A stretch of DNA of 43,235 nt from Caldimicrobium sp964493015. GTDB lineage: Bacteria; Desulfobacterota; Thermodesulfobacteria; Thermodesulfobacteriales; Thermodesulfobacteriaceae. Positions 25,683 through 34,630 of the stretch are shown here, piece by piece (the first letter of the stretch is position 1; the number at the start of each line of letters is the position of its first letter). The stretch spans positions 1-43,235 of the forward strand of contig CAZBLU010000012.1 of the NCBI GenBank assembly GCA_964493015.1, given 5' to 3'. The notes beneath the pieces were generated by a model that was given only the letters and a program-made list of their open reading frames with translations, had not been told where the DNA came from and did no database searches. Position numbers and translations under genes: made by a program.

Positions 25683-26201
25683 ATGTTAACGCAGGAAATG
25701 GAAAAGGCTTTAAATGAACAGGTTAAGTGGGAACTTTATTCTGCCTATTTATACCTATCCATGGCTGCCTATTTTGAAGACAAGGGGCTTACAGGCTTTG
25801 CCCATTGGATGAAGGCTCAAACTGCTGAGGAATTTATGCATGCCATGAAGTTTTATAACTTTATCTTTGAAAGAGACGGAAGAGTAGTTTTAGAGGAAAT
25901 CCCTGCCCCTCCAACGGACTGGGAAAGCCCAGAGGCAGTCTTTGAATATGCCTATAAACACGAACAGGAAGTTTCTGCCCGTATCAATAAGCTTATGAGT
26001 CTTGCCAAAAAAATGGAAGACTATGCCACAGAAAACTTTCTCCAGTGGTTTGTAGAAGAACAAGTAGAAGAGGAGGCCTCATTCAAGGCTATCCTTTCTA
26101 AGCTCAAACTTATAAAGGGCGATCCTCAGGCCACCTTTTATTTAAATAATGAGCTTGCCCAGAGGCCCCTTGACTTAAATCTCCTTATGACCCAGGCCTA
26201 A
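25683..26201 (+). CDS. ftnA: bacterial non-heme ferritin
   Basis: Iron-storage ferritin of 172 residues that oxidises Fe(II) and stores it in a 24-mer shell. All ferroxidase ligands known from E. coli FtnA fall at the same numbers: Glu17, Glu50, His53, Glu94 and Gln127, with Glu126 adjacent. The frame is open upstream to 25611, but ATG 25683 has AAGGAGGTGG directly before it and gives the standard N-terminus MLTQEMEKALNEQ. Seven bases separate it from the FAH-family gene. Confidence 0.96.
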   Translation: MLTQEMEKALNEQVKWELYSAYLYLSMAAYFEDKGLTGFAHWMKAQTAEEFMHAMKFYNFIFERDGRVVLEEIPAPPTDWESPEAVFEYAYKHEQEVSARINKLMSLAKKMEDYATENFLQWFVEEQVEEEASFKAILSKLKLIKGDPQATFYLNNELAQRPLDLNLLMTQA

Positions 26202-26208
26202 TAACTCT

Positions 26209-26973
26209 ATGGAGTTTCCTTTGAAGATTGGCAGATTCCTCTGGGAAGGAAAAGAATTTCTTGGCATTGTTAAAGAAAAAGAAGTCACTCTACTTACAAA
26301 CAAGGGGGCAGAAAAAAGGGTTGAGCTCTCCCAGGTTAAAATCTTGCCCCCCTGTCTACCCACCAAAATAGTTGGTGTTGGTTTAAACTATCGAGATCAC
26401 GCGGAGGAACTGGGGATGCCCCTCCCAGAAGAACCTCTTATCTTTTTAAAACCCTCAACTGCAGTGATTGGGCACGAAGATTATATTCTCCTACCTCCAG
26501 AAAGTGAGGAAGTGCACTATGAAGGGGAATTAGCTATAGTTATGGGGACGGAGCTATATAAACCTGCAAGCTTAGAGGAAGCTAAAAGGGCTATCCTTGG
26601 TTATACCTGTTTTAATGATGTTACAGCAAGGGATATCCAGCGAAAGGATGGGCAATGGACCAGGGCTAAATCCTTTAATACCTTCGCCCCTCTCGGGCCT
26701 TTTATCGTGCTTGACCTTGATACTTCTAATTTAACGATTCAGACCCGAGTTAATGGTCAAACTGTGCAGAGGTCAAACACAGCTCTTATGATTTTTAAAC
26801 CTTTAGAGCTTGTTTATAAAATTGCCCAAGTCATGACTTTAAAACCTGGTGATATCATTGCTACAGGGACGCCCCCTGGAGTTGGCCCTTTAAAACCTGG
26901 GGATATAGTAGAGGTAGAAATAGAGAATATTGGTATACTTAAAAATTATGTGAAAAGTCTGCAGGAGAGATAA
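26209..26973 (+). CDS. fumarylacetoacetate hydrolase (FAH) family protein
   Basis: The 254-residue product has the FAH fold signatures IVGVGLNYRDHAEELG, FLKPSTAVIGH, the metal-binding VHYEGELAIVMG (two Glu) with FNDVTARDIQ (Asp), and TGTPPGVGPLKPGD near the end. Enzymes of this family act on 2-oxo or 1,3-diketo acids as hydrolases, decarboxylases or isomerases. The substrate here is not evident, and oxaloacetate tautomerase or decarboxylase-like members are plausible. It is the second gene of the ferritin-FAH-MOSC-AhbD run. Confidence 0.9.
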   Translation: MEFPLKIGRFLWEGKEFLGIVKEKEVTLLTNKGAEKRVELSQVKILPPCLPTKIVGVGLNYRDHAEELGMPLPEEPLIFLKPSTAVIGHEDYILLPPESEEVHYEGELAIVMGTELYKPASLEEAKRAILGYTCFNDVTARDIQRKDGQWTRAKSFNTFAPLGPFIVLDLDTSNLTIQTRVNGQTVQRSNTALMIFKPLELVYKIAQVMTLKPGDIIATGTPPGVGPLKPGDIVEVEIENIGILKNYVKSLQER

Positions 26974-26977
26974 GGGG

Positions 26978-27436
26978 ATGCTTAAAGGTAGAGTAGTTGC
27001 CATCTCTGTGAGTAAAGAAAAGGGAGTTCCCAAGGAAAATGTGCCAAAAGTTAAGATTATTGAGGGATATGGTATTGAAGGGGATGCCCACGCTGGTCCC
27101 TGGCATCGTCAGGTGAGTTTTTTAGATACCTATACCCTTGAGTGGATGAAAGAAATAGTGGGGAGACCCTTAAGATACGGCGAACTTGCCGAAAATATCA
27201 CCACAGATGTAGACCTCTCTCAAGTGGAAGTAGGGGATCAGATTAAAGTAGGTGAGTGTCTCTTTGAGGTCACCCAGATTGGAAAAAAATGTCATCATGG
27301 CTGTGCCATTTTTCAAAGGGTAGGCAAATGTGAAATGAGAACAAGGGGGATCTTTACCAAGGTTATCAAGGGTGGATTGATTAAGGTTGGCGATACCTTG
27401 GAAATTATAAAGAGAGGGAGCCATGGAGAAGCCTAA
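26978..27436 (+). CDS. MOSC domain protein
   Basis: A stand-alone MOSC (molybdenum cofactor sulfurase C-terminal) domain of 152 residues, with GRVVAISVSKEKGVPK, EGYGIEGDAHAGPWHRQVSF and the conserved Cys region IGKKCHHGCAIF. Such proteins bind or transfer sulfur to molybdenum or other metal-sulfur centres; the exact client is unknown. ATG 26978 follows the FAH stop by four bases, and its own end overlaps the radical SAM gene by 14 bases. Confidence 0.9.
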   Translation: MLKGRVVAISVSKEKGVPKENVPKVKIIEGYGIEGDAHAGPWHRQVSFLDTYTLEWMKEIVGRPLRYGELAENITTDVDLSQVEVGDQIKVGECLFEVTQIGKKCHHGCAIFQRVGKCEMRTRGIFTKVIKGGLIKVGDTLEIIKRGSHGEA

Positions 27437-28499
27437 ATTTGTACCCAGGCTTATTGCCTGGGAGCTTACAAGGACCTGCAATCTTGACTGTGTGCATTGT
27501 AGGGCAGCTGCATCTAAGGGGCCCTACGAGGGGGAACTTACTACTGAGGAGGTCTTTAGAATCCTTGAGGAAATAACGGAAGTGGGCTTACCTATTATCA
27601 TTCTCACAGGAGGGGAGCCTCTTCTGAGGAAGGATCTTATAGAGATCACTCAAAAGGCCTCTTCCCTTGGCTTAAAGCCTGTTCTTGCCACCAACGGAAC
27701 CCTTCTTACCAAGGAAATTCTTAGGGAATTAAAGAAGGCAGGGATATCCAGGGTAAGTATCAGTCTTGATGGTGCTGATGCTCGTTCTCATGATAATTTC
27801 CGTAAAATGCCTCATGCCTTTGAAGGGGCAATGAGGGGCATAAAACTTCTTAAGGAGTGCGGGATACCCTTTCAGATTAACACCACAGTGACTGCAGTGA
27901 ATGCCCATGAACTTCCCAAGGTGCATGAGCTTGCTAAGGCCCTTGGAGCAGTGGCTCACCATATTTTTTTATTGGTACCTGTAGGTCGGGGAAAGGAGCT
28001 TGCAGAGGAAGCCTTACCTCCTGAAAGGTATGAAGAGATTTTGCACTGGTTTTATGAACAGAGGGGTAAATCTGGCCTTCATTTGAAGGCAACCTGTGCC
28101 CCACACTACTATCGTATCATGAGGGAACGGGCAAGGGAAGAAGGCCTTGAGGTAACCTATGAGACCTTTGGCCTCGATGCAGTAACAAGAGGCTGTCTTG
28201 CTGGAACTGGCTTTTGTTTTATCTCTCACCAGGGGATTGTGCAAACCTGTGGTTATTTAGAGATCCCCTGTGGTGATCTTAGAAAAAATACCTTTAAAGA
28301 GGTCTGGGAAGGCTCAGAAGTCTTTAATAAGCTTAGAGATTTTAGAAACTATAGGGGCAAATGTGGAAGGTGTGAGTATATAAGGGTTTGTGGTGGCTGT
28401 AGGGCAAGGGCCTATGAAGCAACGGGAGACTATCTTGAGGAAGAACCCCTTTGCACCTATCAGCCTAAGAAAGAGAGGCTATTAAGTCAAAGACAGTAA
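27423..28499 (+). CDS. ahbD: radical SAM protein, probable heme b synthase AhbD
   Basis: A 358-residue radical SAM/SPASM-type protein. It has C19-x3-C23-x2-C26 in TRTCNLDCVHC, ILTGGEPLLR, and a C-terminal set of Cys for auxiliary clusters (GCLAGTGFCF, TCGYLEIPCGDLR, GKCGRCEYIRVCGGCRARAYEA). The PRLIAWELTRTCNLDCVHCR start and the GCLAGTGFCFISHQG segment resemble AhbD. AhbD converts iron-coproporphyrin III to heme b in the siroheme-dependent pathway of sulfate reducers and archaea. AhbC and other SPASM proteins are the alternatives. The last 35 bases overlap the convergent coaBC gene. Confidence 0.72.
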   Translation: MEKPKFVPRLIAWELTRTCNLDCVHCRAAASKGPYEGELTTEEVFRILEEITEVGLPIIILTGGEPLLRKDLIEITQKASSLGLKPVLATNGTLLTKEILRELKKAGISRVSISLDGADARSHDNFRKMPHAFEGAMRGIKLLKECGIPFQINTTVTAVNAHELPKVHELAKALGAVAHHIFLLVPVGRGKELAEEALPPERYEEILHWFYEQRGKSGLHLKATCAPHYYRIMRERAREEGLEVTYETFGLDAVTRGCLAGTGFCFISHQGIVQTCGYLEIPCGDLRKNTFKEVWEGSEVFNKLRDFRNYRGKCGRCEYIRVCGGCRARAYEATGDYLEEEPLCTYQPKKERLLSQRQ

Positions 28500-29682
28500 C
28501 GGCAAGGGCCTCCTTTGACATATCTTCAAAGATTTTTTCAAAATTAGGCCCAATAAGGAGATATTTACTCCTCTCTTTTCCCGCTGTCCCTAAAGGGTTG
28601 GCAATGATTATATCAAAATTTTTCTCCACTCTTTTTTTCTGTGCATAGTCAGAGAGTTTGTCCTCTTCTTCCAGGGCAAAACCTATGCAGAGTTGCTTCC
28701 CTTTGGTTTGGCCTAAGGTCTTAGCTATATCAGGGGTAAGTTTGAACTCTAAGGTCAAAGGTTCTCCTTTTTTAATTTTGCCCTTTGCAGGATAGAGAGG
28801 GGTAAAATCACAGGGTGCTGCAGCAAAGATAGCTACATCTACCTGAGGAAAAAGTTCTTTAGCCTTTTGAAACATCTCCTCAGTGGTTTCAATAAAATAG
28901 ATCTTTGGATAGGGGATATCACTTACATAGTTTAATTTAGGTAGGACATAAGGGAAATCCTTTAAGCCCCAGAGTAAATGGACTTCAGCTCCTCTATAAT
29001 AAGCCTCTTTTAGTAAATAAAAGGCAGTTTTTCCTGAAGAGGCATTAGTGAGAAAACGCACTTCATCAATATATTCCCGCGTAGGACCTCCTGTGATAAG
29101 GACTTTCTTGCCTTTCATGTCCTTTGGTTTAAAATGAGCTCTGATCAGCTCTAAAATCTCTGCTGGTTCAGGTACTCTTCCCTTCCCTATTTCTCCACAG
29201 GCAAGCTCTCCATAAGCTGGCTCATACACGAGATAGCCATACCTTCTTAGGACCTCAATATTCTCCTTAGTTGCAGGATGTTCCCACATCTTGGTGTTCA
29301 TGGAGGGAAAAAGATAGGTAGGGGCCCTTGTGGCAAGGAGGGTAGTTAGTAATAGTTCACTTGCCTGACCAGTTCTCAATTTAGAGAGAAAGGAGGCAGT
29401 AGCTGGAAAGATGAGCACAAGTTCAGCCCAGTTAGCTAATTCTATATGAGGAATAGAGCCTGTGGCTACAAAGAAATCCTGGTTAGTATAGGTCTTTTCT
29501 CCAGTCAAGGCAGAAAAAAGAGTGGGCTTAACGAACTCTTCTGCCCCAGTGGAAAGAATAACCCTGATCTGGGCATTTTCCTTTTTGAGAAGACGAATTA
29601 GTTCGCAGGCCTTATATAGAGCTATTCCACCTGTGATACCAAGGAGGATTCTGCGACTATCTAACACCTGAGAGAAAGACAA
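28465..29682 (-). CDS. coaBC: bifunctional phosphopantothenoylcysteine decarboxylase/phosphopantothenate-cysteine ligase
   Basis: Coenzyme A synthesis enzyme of 405 residues. The flavin-dependent CoaC half has GITGGIALYKACELIRLL, GSIPHIELANWAE with the active His, PSMNTKMWEHP and the clamp Cys in ACGEIGKGRVPEP. The CoaB half starts near residue 190 with VLITGGPTREYIDEVRFLTN and ends with the conserved IIANPLGTAG segment. The start is probably TTG 29682; GTG 29667 is an alternative. It overlaps the secreted-protein gene by 26 bases upstream and ahbD by 35 bases at its 3' end. Confidence 0.95.
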   Translation of the reverse strand: MSFSQVLDSRRILLGITGGIALYKACELIRLLKKENAQIRVILSTGAEEFVKPTLFSALTGEKTYTNQDFFVATGSIPHIELANWAELVLIFPATASFLSKLRTGQASELLLTTLLATRAPTYLFPSMNTKMWEHPATKENIEVLRRYGYLVYEPAYGELACGEIGKGRVPEPAEILELIRAHFKPKDMKGKKVLITGGPTREYIDEVRFLTNASSGKTAFYLLKEAYYRGAEVHLLWGLKDFPYVLPKLNYVSDIPYPKIYFIETTEEMFQKAKELFPQVDVAIFAAAPCDFTPLYPAKGKIKKGEPLTLEFKLTPDIAKTLGQTKGKQLCIGFALEEEDKLSDYAQKKRVEKNFDIIIANPLGTAGKERSKYLLIGPNFEKIFEDMSKEALAVTVFDLIASLS

Positions 29683-30085
29683 TGATACGAACCTCGGTGT
29701 TAATCCATCCTTCTGTAATACCTATAAAGGCCTGCCCATCAGGCCTTCTAAAGGCAAGAAAAGTAGTTTTAGACGTAAAACTTCCTACTTCCTCCCAGCC
29801 CTGCGCCTTCATCTGAGTGCGATAAAATTCCACTAAAGAGGAGGCTTTGTAATTACCTTTAAAAACAAGCATTCCAGTTAAGATAGTGCCAGTCTTAAGA
29901 AGGGCACTTTGACTGGGCTGATAATCAAGGCCTCTTAGGATGGGTATGTGCGGTATGGGGAAAGTTATCTCGGAAGTGGCCTCAATTTTTTCAGGGGTTA
30001 CCACCTCTACCTTTTCTTGAGGAAAGCCCGTGTTATAAAAAATGGTTAAGAAAAGAATAATGGATAAGAGTAAAGTCCTTACCAT
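29657..30085 (-). CDS. predicted secreted protein of unknown function
   Basis: A 142-residue product with a signal peptide in the first about 22 residues (MVRTLLLSIILFLTIFYNTG). The mature part contains LVFKGNYKASSLVEFYRTQM and AQGWEEVGSFTSKTTFLAF, a pattern seen in small envelope proteins where a single alpha-beta unit follows a short beta hairpin. I recall similar DUF proteins in Thermodesulfobacteriota but no function. It is cotranscribed with coaBC and overlaps its start. Confidence 0.75.
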   Translation of the reverse strand: MVRTLLLSIILFLTIFYNTGFPQEKVEVVTPEKIEATSEITFPIPHIPILRGLDYQPSQSALLKTGTILTGMLVFKGNYKASSLVEFYRTQMKAQGWEEVGSFTSKTTFLAFRRPDGQAFIGITEGWINTEVRIIVFLSGVR

Positions 30086-30165
30086 TAGCTCCTCCTTAGT
30101 AATTTATTATTTTCGAGTATACTAAAAAATCTGTTACAGTCAAGGACAATATGAAGTGAGGGATC

Positions 30166-30188
30166 TTGCACACTTGACAAGTGTGCAA
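30166..30188. promoter_or_regulatory. 23-base perfect palindrome upstream of rpmI (candidate operator)
   Basis: The arms TTGCACACTTG and CAAGTGTGCAA are perfect over 11 bases each with a single central A. No T tract follows on either strand, so it is not a good terminator. A consensus -35 TTGACA (30174-30179) spans its centre. Confidence 0.6.
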
Positions 30189-30201
30189 AAGATAATAGAT
30201 T
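30174..30201 (+). promoter_or_regulatory. candidate promoter of the rpmI-rplT-pheST operon
   Basis: TTGACA (30174-30179) and TAGATT (30196-30201) lie 16 bases apart, about 85 bases upstream of the rpmI start. The -10 match is only moderate. Confidence 0.35.
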
Positions 30202-30286
30202 AGAACACCCTGTGTATAGGACTTGTTTTTTTAGCAAAATAGGATTAAATTATGAAAATTCTAAAAAAGGGGAGAGAGGTGATTGT

Positions 30287-30487
30287 ATGCCTAAAATGAA
30301 AACAAATAGAAGCGCAGCTAAGAGGTTCAAAGTCACAGCAACGGGAAAGATCTTGCACAAAAAGAGTGGAAAAAGACATTTGCTTAGAAAGAAAAGCGCT
30401 AAGGCCAAAAGGGCTCTTGGAAAATATAAAGAGCTCTTTAAAGGATATTATCATCATGTAGCCACGGTTATTGCGGATAAGTTCTAA
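30287..30487 (+). CDS. rpmI: 50S ribosomal protein L35
   Basis: Basic 66-residue ribosomal protein starting MPKMKTNRSAAKRFKVTATG, full length. The frame is open upstream to 30212, but ATG 30287 has GAGAGGTG just ahead and gives the universal L35 N-terminus. It is followed by rplT after 48 bases. The usual preceding infC gene is absent from this locus. Confidence 0.97.
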   Translation: MPKMKTNRSAAKRFKVTATGKILHKKSGKRHLLRKKSAKAKRALGKYKELFKGYYHHVATVIADKF

Positions 30488-30535
30488 TTAGATAATCATA
30501 CAGGAAAATCATACAGGAAGAGGAGGTAAAGGCTT

Positions 30536-30892
30536 ATGCCCAGGGCAAAGGGAGGTTTTAAGACCAGAAGAAGACATAAGAGGTTGCTTAAGTTAACTAA
30601 GGGCTACTGGGGACAGAGGAAAAACATCTTTAGAAGAGCCAAGGAAACCCTTGAGAGGGCCCTTGTTTATGCCTACCGAGACAGGCGTCAGAGAAAGAGA
30701 GATTTTCGTAAGCTCTGGCAGATAAGAATTAATGCAGCATCCAGGATTCATGGCCTTAACTATAGTAGATTTATGGGCGGGCTTAAAAAGGCAGGAGTTG
30801 AGCTTGATAGAAAGGTCCTTGCCTACATGGCTATTAATGAGCCCGAGACCTTTGGGAAACTTGTTGAAGTTGCAAAACAAGCTTGGCAATAG
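30536..30892 (+). CDS. rplT: 50S ribosomal protein L20
   Basis: An early large-subunit assembly protein that binds 23S rRNA. The 118 residues begin MPRAKGGFKTRRRHKRLLKL and contain GYWGQRKNIFRRAKE and NYSRFMGGLKKAGVELDRK. AGGAGGT precedes the ATG. In other bacteria L20 represses its own operon by binding the leader RNA. I could not identify such a leader here. Confidence 0.98.
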   Translation: MPRAKGGFKTRRRHKRLLKLTKGYWGQRKNIFRRAKETLERALVYAYRDRRQRKRDFRKLWQIRINAASRIHGLNYSRFMGGLKKAGVELDRKVLAYMAINEPETFGKLVEVAKQAWQ

Positions 30893-30900
30893 AGCCTTAC

Positions 30901-31914
30901 ATGAACTTAGAGGAAGTTAAAAGGCTTAAAGAGAGGGCTATAACAGAGCTTGAAAGGCTGACGGAGCTTGCCGATTTAGAAAATTTTAGGATTAAGTATT
31001 TAGGTAAGAAGGGTGAAATAACTCAGGCCTTAAAGTCTCTTAAGGATCTCCCTCTCGAGGAAAGAAAAAGGCTTGGGCCTGAGTTAAATGAGCTTAAGGA
31101 CTATCTTGAAGAGGCAATTGAAGAAAAGAGACGTGAGCTTCTTTTAGCTTCGGAAGACAAAGAGTTAGACTTAGATCTTACTCTACCAGGGAGAAGACCT
31201 TTCTTTGGAGCCTTACATCCTCTAACCCAAGTTATTAATGAGCTTTGTGCCATTTTCCTCAGGCTTGGCTTTGAGATAGTTACTGGTCCAGAGGTGGAAT
31301 CGGACTATTTTAACTTTACTGCTCTTAATATTCCTGAGTGGCATCCTGCCCGAGATATGCAGGCAACTTTTTATTTGGAAAGTGGGGCTCTCCTTCGCAC
31401 GCATACCTCTCCCATGCAAATAAGGGCTATGCTCGAAAGAAAGCCCCCTTTGAGGATAATTGCCCCAGGCAAGGTTTATCGCTGTGATGCCGATGTGAGG
31501 CATTCTCCCATGTTTCATCAAGTAGAGGGGCTTATGGTAGATGAAAAGGTTAGCTTTGCAGATTTGAAGGGTATTTTATCCTATTTTGCTAAAGAGACCT
31601 TTGGTGAAGGGACAAAGGTGAGGTTTAGGCCAAGCTACTTTCCTTTCACTGAGCCAAGTGTTGAGATGGATATTAGCTGTGTTATTTGTCAAGGAGCGGG
31701 TTGTAGGGTCTGCAGTCAAACAGGCTGGATTGAGATACTTGGGGCAGGAATGGTTCATCCAGAGGTGCTTAAAGCAGTAAACTATGATATCCAGCAATGG
31801 CAAGGTTTTGCCTTTGGTCTGGGTGTAGAGAGAATTGCTATGCTAAAATTTGGTGTGGATGATATTAGGCTCTTTTTTGATAACCATTTATACTTCTTAG
31901 AATCCTTTAAATAA
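30901..31914 (+). CDS. pheS: phenylalanyl-tRNA synthetase alpha subunit
   Basis: Catalytic subunit of the alpha2-beta2 PheRS. From ATG 30901 (337 residues) it has an N-terminal coiled coil and KYLGKKGEITQALKSL. The class II motif 2 region is VYRCDADVRHSPMFHQVEG, and motif 3 is GLGVERIAMLKFGVDDIR. A CVICQGAGCRVC segment gives a possible extra metal knuckle between them. A TTG at 30883 in frame would overlap rplT, but the ATG matches the usual N-terminus. It is followed by pheT after 11 bases. Confidence 0.97.
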   Translation: MNLEEVKRLKERAITELERLTELADLENFRIKYLGKKGEITQALKSLKDLPLEERKRLGPELNELKDYLEEAIEEKRRELLLASEDKELDLDLTLPGRRPFFGALHPLTQVINELCAIFLRLGFEIVTGPEVESDYFNFTALNIPEWHPARDMQATFYLESGALLRTHTSPMQIRAMLERKPPLRIIAPGKVYRCDADVRHSPMFHQVEGLMVDEKVSFADLKGILSYFAKETFGEGTKVRFRPSYFPFTEPSVEMDISCVICQGAGCRVCSQTGWIEILGAGMVHPEVLKAVNYDIQQWQGFAFGLGVERIAMLKFGVDDIRLFFDNHLYFLESFK

Positions 31915-31925
31915 GGGGAAAGGGC

Positions 31926-34325
31926 GTGAGGGTCCCCATAAGTTGGCTTTCTGAGTTTGTGGATCTCAAGGGTGATCCCTATAAAATTGCTGATTTATTA
32001 ACCTTGGCAGGTCATGAGGTAGAGGAGATAATTGATCCCTACGAAAGGTTGGGTGAGCTTATTACAGTTCAAATCCTTGAAGTCATAAACCCTGAAGATC
32101 TGCAAGAGACCTGTCTTTGCAGGGTCACAGATGGTAAAAATGTCTTTGAAGTCCTAACTACAGCTAAGCACATAGTAAGGCCAGGGCTTATAGTAGCTCT
32201 GGCTAAGGCAGGAAGTTTAACTTTCACGCAACAAAAGGTAGAGGTTAAAACTATTCGGGGTTATCGCTCTGAGGGGATGTTTCTTTCCCCTTTTGAGGCA
32301 GGGCTTTCAGAGGAGAGGGACACTCTACTCACCTTTGTAGAAGGGACCAAAATAGGTGAGTCTATCTACAAGGTTTTAGGGGTGAGTGAACCTGTTTTGG
32401 AAATAGCTATTACCCCCAATAGAGGAGATCTCCTTTCCGTCTATGGAATAGGGAGAGAGCTAAGTTTGATTACAGGGTGGGAATTGAAGCCTTTAGTCTT
32501 TGAAGAGGCCCTTAAGGAGGGAATACCCTTTCCTGGGAAGATCAAGATCCTTGATGAGGATAGCTGTTTCCGCTATGTGGGAAGATATGGCAAAGGGATA
32601 AGAGTGGGAGAAAGCCCCTTTTTTATCCTCAAAAGGCTCTTTCTCTGTAATCAGAGACCTATTAATAACTTGGTAGATATAACTAATTATGTTCTTTTAG
32701 AGTTAGGGCAACCACTTCATGCCTTTGACTGGAGAAAAATTAAGGGTGGAGAAATTTTGATTCGAAGGGCTAAGCCTAATGAGACCCTTCTTATGCTTGA
32801 TGGCGTGGAGAGGAGGTTCACAGAAGAGGATTTAGTTATTGCAGATAGAGAGAAAGCCCTTGTTCTTGCTGGAGTTATGGGGGGAGAAGAATCGGGGGTT
32901 ACATCAGAGACAGAAGAGATCTTTTTGGAAGCAGCCTGGTTTAACCCAAAACGGATTAGACTTACGGGACAGAGACATCGCCTAACCACAGAGAGTAGTT
33001 ACCGTTTTGAAAGGGGGGTAGATCCCGAAGGGGTTTACCTCGGGATCTTGAGAGCAACAGAACTTATAAAGAAAATATTAAATCCTGAAGTCTTCTCTGA
33101 GATTGTGGATCTCTATCCCAGGCCTTTTGAGGCCCCAACGATAGAACTTTCCCGAAAAAAATTGATCAAAGTCCTTGGCTTTGAAATTGAAAGTGAGAAG
33201 GTAGAAAGCCTTTTAGGCAAACTTGGAGAGTTTCAAGTCTCAGGGGAGATTTATAAGGTTAAACCCTTTAGCTATAGGCAAGATCTAACCATACCTGAAG
33301 ATCTTATTGAAGAAGTAGCAAGGCTCTATGGCTATGACAAGATACCTGTCACTATGCCTGAGGCCGAGCTATCTGCTAAGGGTCTGAATAGGGAACTTCA
33401 ATTTGTGAATCAGATAAGAGATATCTTACGGGGATTGGGCTTTTATGAGGTGATCACCTATAGTTTCATCAATCCTGAGAGCCTAAAGAAGTTAAACCTA
33501 CCCTTAGGGGATAGGAGGTTAAATTTTCTTAAATTAGCCAATCCCATCTCTCCAGCCCTTTCTGTTATGAGGACCACCTTACTTCCTGGGCTTTTAGAGG
33601 TGGCAAGATTTAATGCCCATAGAGAGGTAGAGGACTTAAGGATTTTTGAGGTAGGGAAGGTTTTTTATCCCGCTTCAGAACTATCTGAAGAAAGGGAGAC
33701 CTTAGGCCTTCTGCTCAAGGGGTATCAGGGTAAACCTTTTTGGGGGCAAACCTCACAGAACTTAGATGTCTTTGATTTGAAGGGTATACTGGAAGAACTT
33801 TTCTCTTTTTTAAGAATACCTCTTCTTTTAGTGCCCTTCTCTGTGGAGCCCTTTTTGAAAAGAGGTATCTCCTTTGATATATATTTAGAAGATAAAAAGG
33901 TTGGCTTTGCTGGAGAGATAAAAAGGGTTATCCTTGAGGAGTTTGATCTGCGGGGACCTCTTTTTGTAGCCGAGATAGATTTAGTGAGCCTTCTCAACTA
34001 CCAGAAAGGGGCTGAAAGGTCCTTATTTATCAGAAAACCTCCTAAGTATCCGTCTACTTTTAGAGATATTGCCTGTATTTTGGATAAGAAAATTTCTTAT
34101 AGAGAGATAATGGATTTTATGAAAAATCTGGAAGTGCCCTATTTGGAGAGGGTGGAATTAGTAGCTCTTTATATGGGGGATCCTATTCCTCCAGGGAAAA
34201 AGAGTATTAGTCTTAGATTCTGGTATAGGTCTGAAGAGCGCACCCTAAAGGATGAAGAGGTAGAGGAGATTCACAGGAAAGTGGCTAAAAAGCTTTTTGA
34301 GCATTTTGGGGCAAGACCCCGTTAG
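31926..34325 (+). CDS. pheT: phenylalanyl-tRNA synthetase beta subunit
   Basis: The 799-residue partner of PheS. Domain order is an N-terminal EMAP/tRNA-binding OB fold (about 40-150), B3/4 editing domain, B5 domains with AITPNRGDLLSVYGIGREL, the catalytic-like core, and a C-terminal anticodon-binding FDX-ACB domain (PKYPSTFRDIACILD). The start is GTG 31926, giving MRVPISWLSEFV, preceded by a GGGGAAAGGG stretch. All domains of the bacterial long form are present. Confidence 0.97.
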   Translation: MRVPISWLSEFVDLKGDPYKIADLLTLAGHEVEEIIDPYERLGELITVQILEVINPEDLQETCLCRVTDGKNVFEVLTTAKHIVRPGLIVALAKAGSLTFTQQKVEVKTIRGYRSEGMFLSPFEAGLSEERDTLLTFVEGTKIGESIYKVLGVSEPVLEIAITPNRGDLLSVYGIGRELSLITGWELKPLVFEEALKEGIPFPGKIKILDEDSCFRYVGRYGKGIRVGESPFFILKRLFLCNQRPINNLVDITNYVLLELGQPLHAFDWRKIKGGEILIRRAKPNETLLMLDGVERRFTEEDLVIADREKALVLAGVMGGEESGVTSETEEIFLEAAWFNPKRIRLTGQRHRLTTESSYRFERGVDPEGVYLGILRATELIKKILNPEVFSEIVDLYPRPFEAPTIELSRKKLIKVLGFEIESEKVESLLGKLGEFQVSGEIYKVKPFSYRQDLTIPEDLIEEVARLYGYDKIPVTMPEAELSAKGLNRELQFVNQIRDILRGLGFYEVITYSFINPESLKKLNLPLGDRRLNFLKLANPISPALSVMRTTLLPGLLEVARFNAHREVEDLRIFEVGKVFYPASELSEERETLGLLLKGYQGKPFWGQTSQNLDVFDLKGILEELFSFLRIPLLLVPFSVEPFLKRGISFDIYLEDKKVGFAGEIKRVILEEFDLRGPLFVAEIDLVSLLNYQKGAERSLFIRKPPKYPSTFRDIACILDKKISYREIMDFMKNLEVPYLERVELVALYMGDPIPPGKKSISLRFWYRSEERTLKDEEVEEIHRKVAKKLFEHFGARPR

Positions 34326-34333
34326 ATAAGTTC

Positions 34334-34630
34334 ATGAAAAAGTTAACTAAAAGAGAAATCCTTAGGGAGCTACAGGCTCGTTCAGGGCTATCTCAACGCT
34401 TTCTATCTGAGATGATAGATCTCCTTCTGGAAGAGATCAAAAGAGCGCTTGATTTAGGGGAAGAAGTAAAGATCTCTGGCTTTGGAACTTTTAGAGTTCG
34501 AAAAACAAAGGCACGAATAGGGAGAAATCCCAAAACAGGGGAGTTGGTGGAAATTCCCTCCTTTAAAAGAGTTTATTTTCACCTCTCTCCTTCCCTAAGA
34601 AAAGAGCTACATAATGAAAAGGGTAAATAA
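34334..34630 (+). CDS. ihfA: HU/IHF-family DNA-binding protein (IHF alpha-like)
   Basis: A 98-residue nucleoid protein starting MKKLTKREILRELQARSGLS, with VKISGFGTFRVRKTKARIGRNPKTGE (DNA-intercalating arm with conserved Arg-Asn-Pro). It bends DNA as a dimer. Its position directly after pheT and before a MerR-type gene matches the conserved pheST-ihfA-merR order of proteobacteria and relatives, which favours IHF alpha over HU. Confidence 0.9.
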   Translation: MKKLTKREILRELQARSGLSQRFLSEMIDLLLEEIKRALDLGEEVKISGFGTFRVRKTKARIGRNPKTGELVEIPSFKRVYFHLSPSLRKELHNEKGK

